DNA of 64,000 bases from Chloropicon primus (lineage: Eukaryota > Chlorophyta > Chloropicophyceae > Chloropicales > Chloropicaceae). The translations under genes and the position numbers were made by a program. Position 1 is the stretch's first letter. The number at the start of each line of letters is the position of its first letter. Below are positions 27,384-36,496 of the stretch, piece after piece. Location: positions 496,001-560,000 of the forward strand of contig CP060758.1 in assembly GCA_023205875.1 (NCBI GenBank), written 5' to 3'. The notes beneath the pieces are model-generated. The model worked only from the letters and a program-made list of their open reading frames with translations. It searched no databases and was not told the DNA's origin.

Positions 27384-28829
27384 TTAGGCTGACGAGAAGT
27401 TAACATCTGACAACAATTGCGCCCCTTGTGCTCCGTACCTCCACTCGATCGCTTCCATGACTGCGAGGTAGTGGGTATAGGCGGCAAACACGATCGCGAC
27501 ATGAAAAACTTGGTGGGAGTTGAAGAATATGTCAAACTTCCCGGGAAACATGCATTCTGGGAATTGTGTTGCGTAGACTAGAGCACCTCCCAGGTACATG
27601 GCCCCCATCGACACCTCGTATCCAAAGATTTTGTACAAGGGCCCTAAGCTCAACTCGTCGTTCCAGTGCAGAAGCGTGGCGTGAACGATCGGGAACACGG
27701 CGAAGAGTCCAAAGGCCACGAACAAGAGAGCTCGGAAGACCCTGTAATTGTCTTCCTGAAATCTGTCGAGCAAGGAAACGCCTGCGACCAGGCCCCCCAG
27801 ACCCAGGATCACCGCAAGATAAAAGTTCCTCCACATCACCTCGTTCAGGAAGGTGTAATAAACGACTGGGCAAAAGGAACCGGCGATCATCACAGCGATG
27901 CCCACGTAGTCGATCCTCCACCACCACTTGTTGGCCAGCGGGGAGCATATGGAAAAGGTGTGCGCCATGGAGGAGCTCAGCATGCAGAACATGGCCCCAA
28001 GCAGGTACAAAAAGGCGGGCCAGTACTCCACCTTGAAGTTCTTCGAGATCGTTGCCCTGAGGTGTGTCTCGAGGTCGAGAAGCTTTCCCTTGACCTCCTC
28101 CACGTGCAAGTTCTTGCCCACGTTGCGCCTCTTCAGCTCTTTCTGGAGGTACTTCAAAGTCTCCCTGAATTTTCCCCGCAGCTGAAAGCTGTGCTTCTTG
28201 TCCTTCTTGAACACGGTGCTCTCCACGTCCGTCAGGATCTTCCTGAGGTGGTCCCTCGCTTCCTCCAAGTGCAGCGCCTTTCCCAGCTGTTTTCGGGCCA
28301 TGTTCAGCAGCAGGATGGACTCCGTGTAGAGAGCCGCGGCGTCCTTGCTGGCTTGGACCAAGGACGACGACGCGGGGGGGTCCAGAGCCTCGGGGGGGCG
28401 GTGGTCCGCGCTCGTCCCGTTCCTGCTGCCCTGGTTGACCTCCATAATCGGCGGGGAGTAGCACAAGGCAATCAGGAGAGCGAAAAACAGGACAAAGCCG
28501 AAGGCGTGCGTCCAGATGTTTATGCTCTCGTTGTGAAGGGTGAAGAGCGACATGAGCGAGTCCTTCACGGTGAAGTTGACGCGGTAACCGCTCAGCACGT
28601 ACTGGTTGAATATCAGGTACCGCGGCACCCCATCCTTCTCGTATCGTCCCCCCGTCACCCTCGCCCGTATCGACCTCAGGATGTTCCCCCCGAGCGTCCC
28701 TCCCTTCTTCCTCCTCGGCCTCGCCGGCATCGACCTCGCCGCCAACATCGCGTCCTCGTCCCCATCTATCGCCTTCGCCTCCTCCTCCCTCCTCCCCTCT
28801 CTCGCCTTCTGCCTCCTCGTCACCGCCAT
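27384..28829 (-). CDS. PAQR / adiponectin-receptor-family seven-TM protein with a large first-loop insert
   Basis: PAQR proteins are seven-helix membrane proteins with a zinc site; members act as ceramidases or as lipid or progestin receptors. The 481-residue protein begins with a basic 60-residue cytosolic region, then the family entry VKDSLMSLFTLHNESINIWTH (about 88-108) and TM1 (about 108-126). An insert of about 140 residues with paired helices (about 130-270, Lys/Glu-rich) then separates TM1 from TM2. Zinc ligands are visible: His in SSSMAHTF, and the HQVFH pair in FFNSHQVFHVAIV; the DYVGIAVMIAGSF block lies between. The insert is absent from animal AdipoR; I recall no match. The ATG at 28829 is the first in frame. 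It is divergent from VPS52. Confidence 0.9.
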   Translation of the reverse strand: MAVTRRQKAREGRREEEAKAIDGDEDAMLAARSMPARPRRKKGGTLGGNILRSIRARVTGGRYEKDGVPRYLIFNQYVLSGYRVNFTVKDSLMSLFTLHNESINIWTHAFGFVLFFALLIALCYSPPIMEVNQGSRNGTSADHRPPEALDPPASSSLVQASKDAAALYTESILLLNMARKQLGKALHLEEARDHLRKILTDVESTVFKKDKKHSFQLRGKFRETLKYLQKELKRRNVGKNLHVEEVKGKLLDLETHLRATISKNFKVEYWPAFLYLLGAMFCMLSSSMAHTFSICSPLANKWWWRIDYVGIAVMIAGSFCPVVYYTFLNEVMWRNFYLAVILGLGGLVAGVSLLDRFQEDNYRVFRALLFVAFGLFAVFPIVHATLLHWNDELSLGPLYKIFGYEVSMGAMYLGGALVYATQFPECMFPGKFDIFFNSHQVFHVAIVFAAYTHYLAVMEAIEWRYGAQGAQLLSDVNFSSA

Positions 28830-29779
28830 GGCGAGCGAACCAACAATAGCAACAACAATCCGACGACAATCACAACGCAGCGAGCGAAAAAAGGATCACG
28901 CTCGACGCCGCGACCTTGGAGCACACAAACGCGGCGCGAGCCGTCCAGTTGGAACGAGTCCTCCAAGTCGTTCAAGAACTCTCCTCCCTCTCAATACCTC
29001 GCGACACGAACTTTCTCTCTCCCACTCCCTCTCCCTCCTGCCCTGTCCTCCTTCTCGCGCGCCTCCCTCTCTATCTCTATCTCTGCCTCCCTCGTCGTCA
29101 CTCCAATCGTACGACGCGAAGCGAGGACTCCGGTTACGTAATGAGGCAACCAAGGTATCAAACGAAAGATCACGAGACGTAATTTCTCAAGGACAACCTC
29201 TTGTGTTCCCCTCGACCCTCTCCTCACCGACAAAAACCTTCAACAAACCAAGGCACCTCCGATCGCCTCCGCTCCAAGAGAAAGGCTTTCGATCCCCTTC
29301 AACGGATGGCCATGCTCATGGAGTGTAATCATCGTACACCGAAATCACTCCAAGGAGGGAAAAAGTTTTTTTTTCCCTGGTTTAGCAATCAGAGGGAAGA
29401 AGAGGCTTTGACTGCCGGGTTGCGTTGCGTTGCGTGGTTTTGTGCAACGAGGAAGTGGATTGAAGAAGAGGGAGTGCATTGAGGCGAAAGAGGAGAGAGA
29501 GATCTTTCGAACGAGCCGTCGGTCGACGTGTTTGGTGCCCGGTGTGGTGCGGGAGGTGGGAAGAAGGGCGGAGGGAGGAAGGGCTGACAAGTTGGTGGAA
29601 AGGGTGAGCTTCCTTGACGAAGCAAGGGCGGAAGAGGGGGGGAGTCGTGCGGAGGACGAAGCGGAACGAAATATCGTCTCTTGGTCTTTCGATTGTGCCG
29701 ACGGTTGTGCGTTTTGAGGAAGATAGAGGTTGGTTTGGGGTCGGACGAAGGGGAAGGGGAGGGAGGGAGGGGAGGCAGG
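28830..29779. other. Divergent promoter region between PAQR and VPS52
   Basis: The 950 bases contain a pyrimidine-rich TCTCTC stretch (about 29010-29100), a CCAAT box near 29103, and a purine-rich leader before VPS52. A frame at about 28845-29180 has a helix-like stretch (LERVLQVVQELSSL) but has no ATG and no clear splice partner, so I do not call it. Confidence 0.5.
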
Positions 29780-32053
29780 ATGGAGGACTTTAGCGTGGAC
29801 CTTGATCTTGACTTGAGTGACCTCGACATCACGAGCGGGGACTTGAACTTCGCGGAGTTGAGCGAACAGTTGGCGAGGGTAGGACACCACAAGCTCATCG
29901 CGGACGCTTTTCGCAGGGCTTCCAAGGGGAGGGGGGATGCCAAGGGCCCTGGGAACATGAAGGAGCAGGCCAAGGACCTGGAGGTGACGCTGAGGCAGGT
30001 GGAGGTGGAGAGCATTGAGGGGTACGTGAACGAGTCGGGGAACTTGCAGGAGCTTCACTCGCAGATATTGGAGTGCGACGGGGTCCTGGACTCCATGGAA
30101 GACCTTCTCGGCCGGTTCCAGAGCGACTTGAGCGAGATAAGCAGCGAGATCAAGCACATCCAGAAGGAGTCCCTGAACTTGAACTTGAAGCTGAAGAACA
30201 GGAGAGCGCTCCACGAGAAGCTCAGCGTGTTTGCGGACAATATGCAGATCCCTCCCTCGTTGATCGACGTGATACTGGACAGCGAGGTCAGCAGCGCCGA
30301 GTACTTGACCTCCTTGCAGCTTCTTCACAAGAAACTGAATTTCTTGCGGACTTCCAAGGAGGCCCAGAGCTCGCTGGCCTTCCAGGACGTCGCGCCCGAG
30401 CTGTCCAAGCTGGAGAACAAGGCGGTGTCCAAAGTCAAGACTTTCCTCCTGGAGCAATTCTCTATCTTGAGGAAGCCGAAGACGAACATCCAGATCCAGC
30501 AGCAGAACCGGCTGCTTCGCTTGAAGGGCTTCGTGTCCTTCATCAAGCAGCACAACCAAGTCGCGTACAAGGAAATCAGAACGAACTACACGGAGACCGT
30601 GGGAAACATCCTCCTCAACCATTTCAGGGTGTACCTGTCCCACGTCTCGAGCCTTGAGAAGAATATGGCCGGCAAGAGCGACGTTGTCGGGTCAAGCGAC
30701 GGGGGATCCGCCTCCGGGACCGCCTCGGCACAGAGCACCTTGAGTGGCTTCTTCAATTCCATGAAACTTAGCGCTCTGAACCAGGACAGGAAAACGTCGC
30801 GGTCGTCTCAGGATAATGGCAAGTGTTTCGACTTGGGGGACAGGGGCGATATCTTGAGCAAGGTAGGCGAGAGCGCAGTGGTCCCCCACGTCGCGGAGTC
30901 TCAGGGGGTGAGGTTGCCATGCGAACAGATATTCAGGAGCATCAACAAGCTGCTGCTGGACTCCAGCTCGAGCGAGTTCATCTTCAGCACAGAGTTCTTC
31001 CGAGACCAGAAGGTGTTCCAGGAGACCATGAACGAGGTCATCGCCCTCATCAGCGACCACCTGAACGGGTGGGTGCAGGACGTCAGCGACCCCTTGGGCC
31101 TGTTCCTGATGATCAGGATAAACTACTCCCACCAGCTGATCATGCAGAGAAGGAGGCTGCCTTGCTTGGACTCCTACCTCGACAACGTCAACATGATCCT
31201 CTGGCCCAAGCTGAAGCTGGCGCTTGACAACCAGCTGCAGAGCCTGAACAACGCCCAGGTGAGCCTTGTCAAGCAGGCCAAGGGAAGGTCGATGGGGGGC
31301 AACGGTCGGTTCGTGATCGATAGCAGGCTGGCGAAGACCGTGAAGGGCATCACGACGAGGTTCGCCGACTTGCTCCTTTCGCTGATGATTCTTAACAGGG
31401 ACTTCAACCAGGGGCAGCTCGAGCGCAGCTTGGAGCGCTTGAGGTCCACGATGGAGGACCTTCTGCTCTCTGTGGCCAAGGGGATCAAGCAGGCCGCGGC
31501 ACAGGGCGGATCCAAGCCCGGGGTGTCCAGCAGTGCTTCCTTCCTGGTGAGCAACTACGGCGGCGTGACGCAGACCTGGAGGGAGAACTCGGACCAGTTG
31601 AGTTCGGAAGTGAGCCAGGGGGGCAACCAATATGGGGAGGAGATGCTGAAGCACTTTGAGGACCTTTATACGTCAAACGTGTCTCTGTATGTCGAGGAGG
31701 AGCTGAAGGGGCACTTTGGTGACATGATCAAGTTCGTGGAGAAGCTCGAGGAGACGCTGGCTCTGGAGGGCAGCTCCGGGGACATGACCAGCGAAAAGGC
31801 CCTGGCGAAGAAGATCATGGACCACTTCAGGGGTGCCTGGCAGGACGCGATCCAGGAGCTGAACACCTTAGTGCACGCCGACTTCTCGGGGGTGTCCGAG
31901 GCGCTGGCGAAGGAGGTGCTGAAGGCCGCGCTGACCCAGCTCCTGCTGTACTACACGCGCTTCGTGGAGGTGCTGAAGCAAATGTCGCCAGACCTGTTGA
32001 AGGAGTCCGTGACGATCCCTTCCATCATGTACGAGATAAAGAAGTTTCGCTAA
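29780..32053 (+). CDS. VPS52: GARP/EARP tethering complex subunit VPS52
   Basis: VPS52 is a subunit of GARP (endosome-to-TGN tethering) and EARP (endosomal recycling). The 757-residue product opens MEDFSVDLDLDL; an acidic head is followed by the diagnostic N-terminal coiled coil (about 95-145: LHSQILECDGVLDSMEDLL, then SSEIKHIQKESLNLNLKLKNRR). The body continues with IPPSLIDVILD, LENKAVSKVKTFLLEQF, the basic IQIQQQNRLLRLKGFV block and YTETVGNILLNHFRVYL, all characteristic of plant and animal Vps52. The C-terminal helical half runs to PSIMYEIKKFR. The ATG at 29780 is the first in frame. It converges on an unknown minus-strand gene with about 190 bases between. Confidence 0.92.
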   Translation: MEDFSVDLDLDLSDLDITSGDLNFAELSEQLARVGHHKLIADAFRRASKGRGDAKGPGNMKEQAKDLEVTLRQVEVESIEGYVNESGNLQELHSQILECDGVLDSMEDLLGRFQSDLSEISSEIKHIQKESLNLNLKLKNRRALHEKLSVFADNMQIPPSLIDVILDSEVSSAEYLTSLQLLHKKLNFLRTSKEAQSSLAFQDVAPELSKLENKAVSKVKTFLLEQFSILRKPKTNIQIQQQNRLLRLKGFVSFIKQHNQVAYKEIRTNYTETVGNILLNHFRVYLSHVSSLEKNMAGKSDVVGSSDGGSASGTASAQSTLSGFFNSMKLSALNQDRKTSRSSQDNGKCFDLGDRGDILSKVGESAVVPHVAESQGVRLPCEQIFRSINKLLLDSSSSEFIFSTEFFRDQKVFQETMNEVIALISDHLNGWVQDVSDPLGLFLMIRINYSHQLIMQRRRLPCLDSYLDNVNMILWPKLKLALDNQLQSLNNAQVSLVKQAKGRSMGGNGRFVIDSRLAKTVKGITTRFADLLLSLMILNRDFNQGQLERSLERLRSTMEDLLLSVAKGIKQAAAQGGSKPGVSSSASFLVSNYGGVTQTWRENSDQLSSEVSQGGNQYGEEMLKHFEDLYTSNVSLYVEEELKGHFGDMIKFVEKLEETLALEGSSGDMTSEKALAKKIMDHFRGAWQDAIQELNTLVHADFSGVSEALAKEVLKAALTQLLLYYTRFVEVLKQMSPDLLKESVTIPSIMYEIKKFR

Positions 32054-32245
32054 GAAGATGAGCGAACCAAGCCGGTCGCTGTTGTTGTATTCAAAAATAT
32101 AAGATAAGCTTTTACTCGCATTGATTGCTGTCAAAAAAGAAAAAGTTCTCAAAAAAACCATGCTCTCTCTCCGTCACCACAAAATTGCGCTTTTAACCGC
32201 GCGAAGGAAAATTTGTAAAGAAGAAAAACCAGAACGCCCTCCCTC

Positions 32246-33295
32246 TCAGTTTGTGAAGGGGTTCACCAGCCACGCCTTGTCCATCTGCTCTTGCACCGGA
32301 AGGCAGGAGCCCTCGAGGCCGCACAGGGCCCTCGACATGCTGTAGTGGGTGCAGGTGCACCCCACCGACCTGCTCGTGCTCGTGCGGAGAATGTAGCAGC
32401 CGTCCACCACAGGATTCGTGACGCAGCTCTGCAAAACCACGCCGTAGGACCTCTCCAGAGGCTCCCCGTCCGCGTTCTTGTCCGCGTAAATGTCGTTGAA
32501 GCTGTTGTACTCGGAGAGCACGTTGCTCTCGAACACCACCTCGTCGGCAAAGTCAAAGTCCTCGTCCCCGCAGCAGTCGCCCACGCTTCCCCTCAAGTCG
32601 GCGTGGGGGAAGAGGGAGGGAGTCGTGTCCTTTCCCGCGGGGCACTTGAGGTTCGACTCGTCGAACAGCGGCTTGACCACGAGGATGCCCGCCATGCTCT
32701 TCACCTGCATGGCGTCCACCTCTTCCAGGATAACGCTCCAGTCGTGGAAGTTGTTCTCGGGCGAGTCCTCCAGGAGCGCGGCGCCCTCCGAGGACGCGTC
32801 CTCGTCGTGGGCCCTCCCCCTCTCCTGGAACACCCTCGTCAGGGGCTTGTCCAAGGCCTCGTTGCACACGAAGGCCATCGTTATCGTGTCGTCCCCCCTC
32901 CTAGCGTGGGAGCTGTGCGTGCTCTTGTTCACCTTGTTCACCAAGTCAGGCACCATTTGGTTCAGCCACGCCCTGCTCAGCGTCGGCTTCTTGCACGGCA
33001 CCGCCGCGCCCAAACCCTTCAGGCCCAAGTTCGAGCTCGCCGGTCCCGCAGAGCACTGCACCTTTGACCCTCGAGCCGCAGCCGCAGCCGCCGTCGAAGG
33101 CGACGACGACAAGAGCGACGAAGACCCCAAAGTGGTCCTTGTTGACCTGGAGGAGGCAACACAAGAGTGGTCGCCGCTCGGCTTGTGTTGCCCTTGGGAC
33201 GAAGCCACCGACGACGACCCGACGGATCGTTCGAACTTTCGCCTCGGAGTCGAGAGATCCCGCATCGAGACGACCCTCTGCTGTTGCAGACACAT
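32246..33295 (-). CDS. Unknown Cys-containing protein
   Basis: I do not recognise the family. The 349-residue frame opens with ATG at 33295; a second ATG ten codons in is possible, and further upstream only GTG is available. Residues 1-85 are Ser/Arg/Ala-rich and low in complexity, perhaps a targeting or disordered region. The rest is more ordered: SRAWLNQMVPDLVNKVNK, ITMAFVCNEALDKPL, an acidic loop, WSVILEEVDAMQVKSMAGILVVKPLF, a CCGDEDFDFADEVVF block, and a Cys-rich end with CTCTH and GLEGSCLPVQEQ. Several cysteines near the C-terminus could form disulfides or a metal site, but spacing fits no motif I know. It converges on VPS52 and is divergent from the GYF/GAR gene. Confidence 0.65.
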   Translation of the reverse strand: MCLQQQRVVSMRDLSTPRRKFERSVGSSSVASSQGQHKPSGDHSCVASSRSTRTTLGSSSLLSSSPSTAAAAAARGSKVQCSAGPASSNLGLKGLGAAVPCKKPTLSRAWLNQMVPDLVNKVNKSTHSSHARRGDDTITMAFVCNEALDKPLTRVFQERGRAHDEDASSEGAALLEDSPENNFHDWSVILEEVDAMQVKSMAGILVVKPLFDESNLKCPAGKDTTPSLFPHADLRGSVGDCCGDEDFDFADEVVFESNVLSEYNSFNDIYADKNADGEPLERSYGVVLQSCVTNPVVDGCYILRTSTSRSVGCTCTHYSMSRALCGLEGSCLPVQEQMDKAWLVNPFTN

Positions 33296-34114
33296 CCTAC
33301 AAACTATTCTAAGAGATGGTCTCCTCTCCTCTCTCCCTGACCACAAAAAAAAAACACGACCTTCGACCCCCCCAAAAAAGCGCGGAGCGGAAAGGAAAAA
33401 AAGACAAGCACAAGAGAGGAACCCCCCCAAAAAAAAAAAAAGAAAGAAGACAAGACCCTCTTCCTTCCCTCTCTCTCTCTCTCTCAAGGCTTCCCTCTCG
33501 CCGTCGTTCTCCACCTCAGCTCAGCGCGCCCGCCACGCCCACGAGTCAACACTGTGAGACGTCCACGAAATCTCGTGTTTCGTCTCGCGATTGGTCGGTT
33601 CACCGTCCCCTGGAAAAGTAACGTCTCATATCATCGAAGCAAGCATCAGAAGAAAAGGACGAAAGCATACCGCCAGGGAGAGGGAAGAGCAAGGAAGGGA
33701 GGAGCAAGGGAGGATCACGCTTGAGGCAAAGAATCCAATCCAATTCCATTCAAGGGCTTAGTGGGCCCTCCTTCCCTTGGAGAAACGCAAAAAGGTGGGA
33801 CCTTGGGAACTCAAGCAAGGGGTTGTCAAGCAATACCATACGATACCCTACCAGAACAGAGAGGTGTCTTGGCCCAAGGCAGGAGGCCCGACTCCGGTTG
33901 GATAGGATAGGATTGCTTGGCTGTGTCATGTCCAGTGTCTGGTCCTCGTGTCCGGTTTGCTCCACAAAGTTTCCCCATTTGGTTTGTCGTCCTCGGTTGG
34001 TGTTCCCAATGCAGCGAGCGAAGAGGTGACAGTGGCGGGTGAGAAGCAAGTTGCTCTCTTGTTGTGTGTGTGCGTGTTTGAACTGCTGAGAAGAACGAAC
34101 GACCTAGAAGAACG
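33296..34114. promoter_or_regulatory. Divergent promoter region with CCAAT-type boxes
   Basis: The 819 bases between two divergent genes hold A-rich runs near 33345-33445, a CT run at about 33470-33485, an ATTGG box near 33592, a CAATCCAATCCAAT-like array at about 33732-33746, and GATAGGATAGGAT near 33900-33912. No gene is supported. Confidence 0.5.
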
Positions 34115-36409
34115 ATGATGATAGTGGACTTGTTTGAGGAGGAGACGCTGTGGAGGTACACGGACGTGTACGACAAGGCCAAGCTGCTTGGCCCGGTGAC
34201 CTTCCCTGAGCTGAGGGAGCTTTGGAAGCTGGGACGTATTGGGCCAGGGACCACCGTGTCGAACGAGGCGTGGCTGCCCAAGCCAGTGGCAGTGAAGCGG
34301 GTCAAGGGCCTCATGACTGCGCTGTCCGTGAAGGGGGGGACTCCGAGGAACTCGAGATTGAGGGAGGAGGATCCCCACGCGACGGGGATAGAGGCCCAGT
34401 TGTGGTACTGCCAGATGCCGAACGGCGAGGTCGTGGGCCCGCTCAAGACGAGGACTCTGCAGAGGCTGTGGGTGGGCGGGAAGGTTGGTTCCCGGTACCT
34501 TGTTCGGGCCAAGTCCTCGAGCACTTGGCCCTCGGATCGGACGTACACGGTGGAGGGGCTCATGCAGGCCCTGGAGATCTTCACCAGGCGGCCGTCGGCG
34601 GTGCAGTCCGAGGGGCAGCAGGTCGTTCCCGAGGTTCCGACCAGCCTGATCACGCCCACGAGGGCAGCGGCGAGGGAGGACGACCTTCCCGTTGCGTCCC
34701 CCATTTCCGCCATCAAGGAGGTTGTGATCACCCTGCCAGGCCACAGGCACGGCAGCAGCAGCAGCAGGAGGAACAGCAGCAGGAAGGTGGAGGTGGAGGT
34801 CTCCACGACGGTCGAGGAGCCCGAGTCCTCGTCGTCCACCCACTCTTCGACGCTCGAAACGTCGTCGTCGAGGACGTTGACGACAGGTATCTCGACGGAG
34901 AGCCCCTCGGAGGCGACGTCCAGCGCCTCCGCGCTGGTGCCGTTCGCGAACCAGAGAGGCGTCCCCTCGGAGGCGACCTTGAGGAGGACGAGGACTCGCA
35001 TTACGTCTCAGAGCCAGGCACGAGGGGGGTCGCCCGCAAGGGAAAGGAGGAGGTCCTCTCACCAATCGCTGCAGGGCGGCAGGACCAAGGGGGCTTTGGA
35101 GCAAGACTCTGGCTTTACCGTGGAGCTGGAGAGGGCGAACGCGGAGATCAAGAGGCTAACCCACTCGTTGGCGCAGTCGGAGAAGGAAAAGATTCAAGCG
35201 AGGGAAGTGGCCCTCTCCCTGAGAACGATGCTGGTCGAAGAAAGAAAAAGGATGAAGGACAAGCCGCAGATTTCCTCCGCATTGCCCAAGAGCCCCCTCG
35301 CTCAAAACTCGGCCCCGGACCAGAGCGTCGAGCTGAAAAAGCTTTCTCACATGAGCACGGACAGCTTGTTTTCTTACGCCAACACTCTGAGGGCCGAGAA
35401 CGAGAAGCTGCTGTCGATCAGGAAAGAGATCGTGGACGCGCACAAGAGCGGCAAGGGGAGTGACGCCGGGGCGGGCAAGGTCGAAGGGATGAGAAGCGTC
35501 ACGCCGGTGCCTTTCAACATGTCCCCCAGCATCCCTGTGTCCGCGAATGCCAACGAGAAGGAGGCAGGCCAAGGACGAGCGGCGAACTTCGGTGGCATGC
35601 CCCCTTCATCCAGGGAAGCGTACGAGTCCAGCACCAGGACAGTGCATGCGGAGAGCCTGGCTGGACCCGCGTACTCGCCTTTCGGGGATGGATCGGTCGC
35701 CGCTCCCGCCCCCGCCCCGGTGCCTGACTTGAGCCACCAGCAGCACAAACCGAGGAGTGCCCACGTCTTCTCGCACTCGAGGAGGAACAGTGACAGCGGC
35801 CCGTGCGAATGCACGACGCATGCCCCGGACTACGAGGCCGATGACATCCTCGCAGAAATCGAGAAAGAGATCGAGATCTTCTTGACCCCCAGGGAGAACA
35901 GCCAGGCTCAGCTCAGAAGGGCGGACACCGTGCCTCGGTACGCGCCATCGTCCCAGGAAGCGCATGGAAGAAGGGAAGTTAGCCACGGCAGAGGAGGAGA
36001 CAGTGGCTACGATTTTGAATTCGCGCCGACGAGCCGCCAGGAGCCCTCGCCGTACGCCCACCAGCCCTCGCCGTACGTCCAGCGGGGGGGAGGGGCGGCA
36101 GGCTCGAAAGAGTGGTCCAAGGAGACAACCGTTAATCCAAGATACCAGCCGAGTTCTGACAAGATTGACGAGGCCGTGAAAGACTTCGTGCAGAAGTTCA
36201 AGGACGACGGGTTTCACCTCCCCCTGGCATACGCGGAGGGCTTTGGCTACATGCTCTCGGGCAAGAAAGTCCACTTGGCGTGCTTTGGCAAGAAGCTCCA
36301 CATTCGCTTCGGCGGTGGTTACATCGAGTTTCGAGACTACTTGGACCAGAAGAAGATCGTGCTTCACGAGCTGGCTCGGAGGAAGGACGACGACGACGTC
36401 TTTAGGTGA
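34115..36409 (+). CDS. Protein with two GYF-like domains, coiled coil and a C-terminal GAR-like domain
   Basis: The 764-residue protein has two N-terminal GYF-like modules. The first is about 12-60 (LWRYTDVYDKAKLLGPVTF, then LGRIGPGTTVSNEAWLPKPV) and the second about 95-145 (QLWYCQMPNGEVVGPLKTRT, then GGKVGSRYLV). GYF modules bind Pro-rich peptides. A long Ser/Thr/Arg-rich region follows, then a short coiled coil (about 330-385) and a second leucine-rich helix (about 410-440). The last 80 residues hold FGKKLHIRFGGGYIEFRDYLD, which resembles the GAS2-related (GAR) microtubule-binding core, V-R-V-G-G-G-W plus a leucine-rich end. A cytoskeletal adaptor role is therefore likely but inferred. I know no named ortholog. 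TGTAA lies 40 bases past the stop. Confidence 0.7.
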   Translation: MMIVDLFEEETLWRYTDVYDKAKLLGPVTFPELRELWKLGRIGPGTTVSNEAWLPKPVAVKRVKGLMTALSVKGGTPRNSRLREEDPHATGIEAQLWYCQMPNGEVVGPLKTRTLQRLWVGGKVGSRYLVRAKSSSTWPSDRTYTVEGLMQALEIFTRRPSAVQSEGQQVVPEVPTSLITPTRAAAREDDLPVASPISAIKEVVITLPGHRHGSSSSRRNSSRKVEVEVSTTVEEPESSSSTHSSTLETSSSRTLTTGISTESPSEATSSASALVPFANQRGVPSEATLRRTRTRITSQSQARGGSPARERRRSSHQSLQGGRTKGALEQDSGFTVELERANAEIKRLTHSLAQSEKEKIQAREVALSLRTMLVEERKRMKDKPQISSALPKSPLAQNSAPDQSVELKKLSHMSTDSLFSYANTLRAENEKLLSIRKEIVDAHKSGKGSDAGAGKVEGMRSVTPVPFNMSPSIPVSANANEKEAGQGRAANFGGMPPSSREAYESSTRTVHAESLAGPAYSPFGDGSVAAPAPAPVPDLSHQQHKPRSAHVFSHSRRNSDSGPCECTTHAPDYEADDILAEIEKEIEIFLTPRENSQAQLRRADTVPRYAPSSQEAHGRREVSHGRGGDSGYDFEFAPTSRQEPSPYAHQPSPYVQRGGGAAGSKEWSKETTVNPRYQPSSDKIDEAVKDFVQKFKDDGFHLPLAYAEGFGYMLSGKKVHLACFGKKLHIRFGGGYIEFRDYLDQKKIVLHELARRKDDDDVFR

Positions 36410-36448
36410 CGTCTTTTTTAGGACTAGGGAAAAAAGGCACACACAAAA

Positions 36449-36453
36449 TGTAA
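36449..36453 (+). terminator. TGTAA polyadenylation box after the GYF/GAR gene
   Basis: TGTAA lies 40 bases after the stop codon, in an A-rich stretch. It matches the chlorophyte polyadenylation signal; use is inferred. Confidence 0.45.
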
Positions 36454-36496
36454 TAACACAAAAACGAAACGAAAGCTTGCTGCTCTGGTCTCTTTA

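Noticed and set aside
28845-29182. Possible helical exon (LERVLQVVQELSSL) between PAQR and VPS52
   Set aside because: No ATG in frame after the preceding stop, no strong donor or acceptor, and composition turns to low complexity at once.
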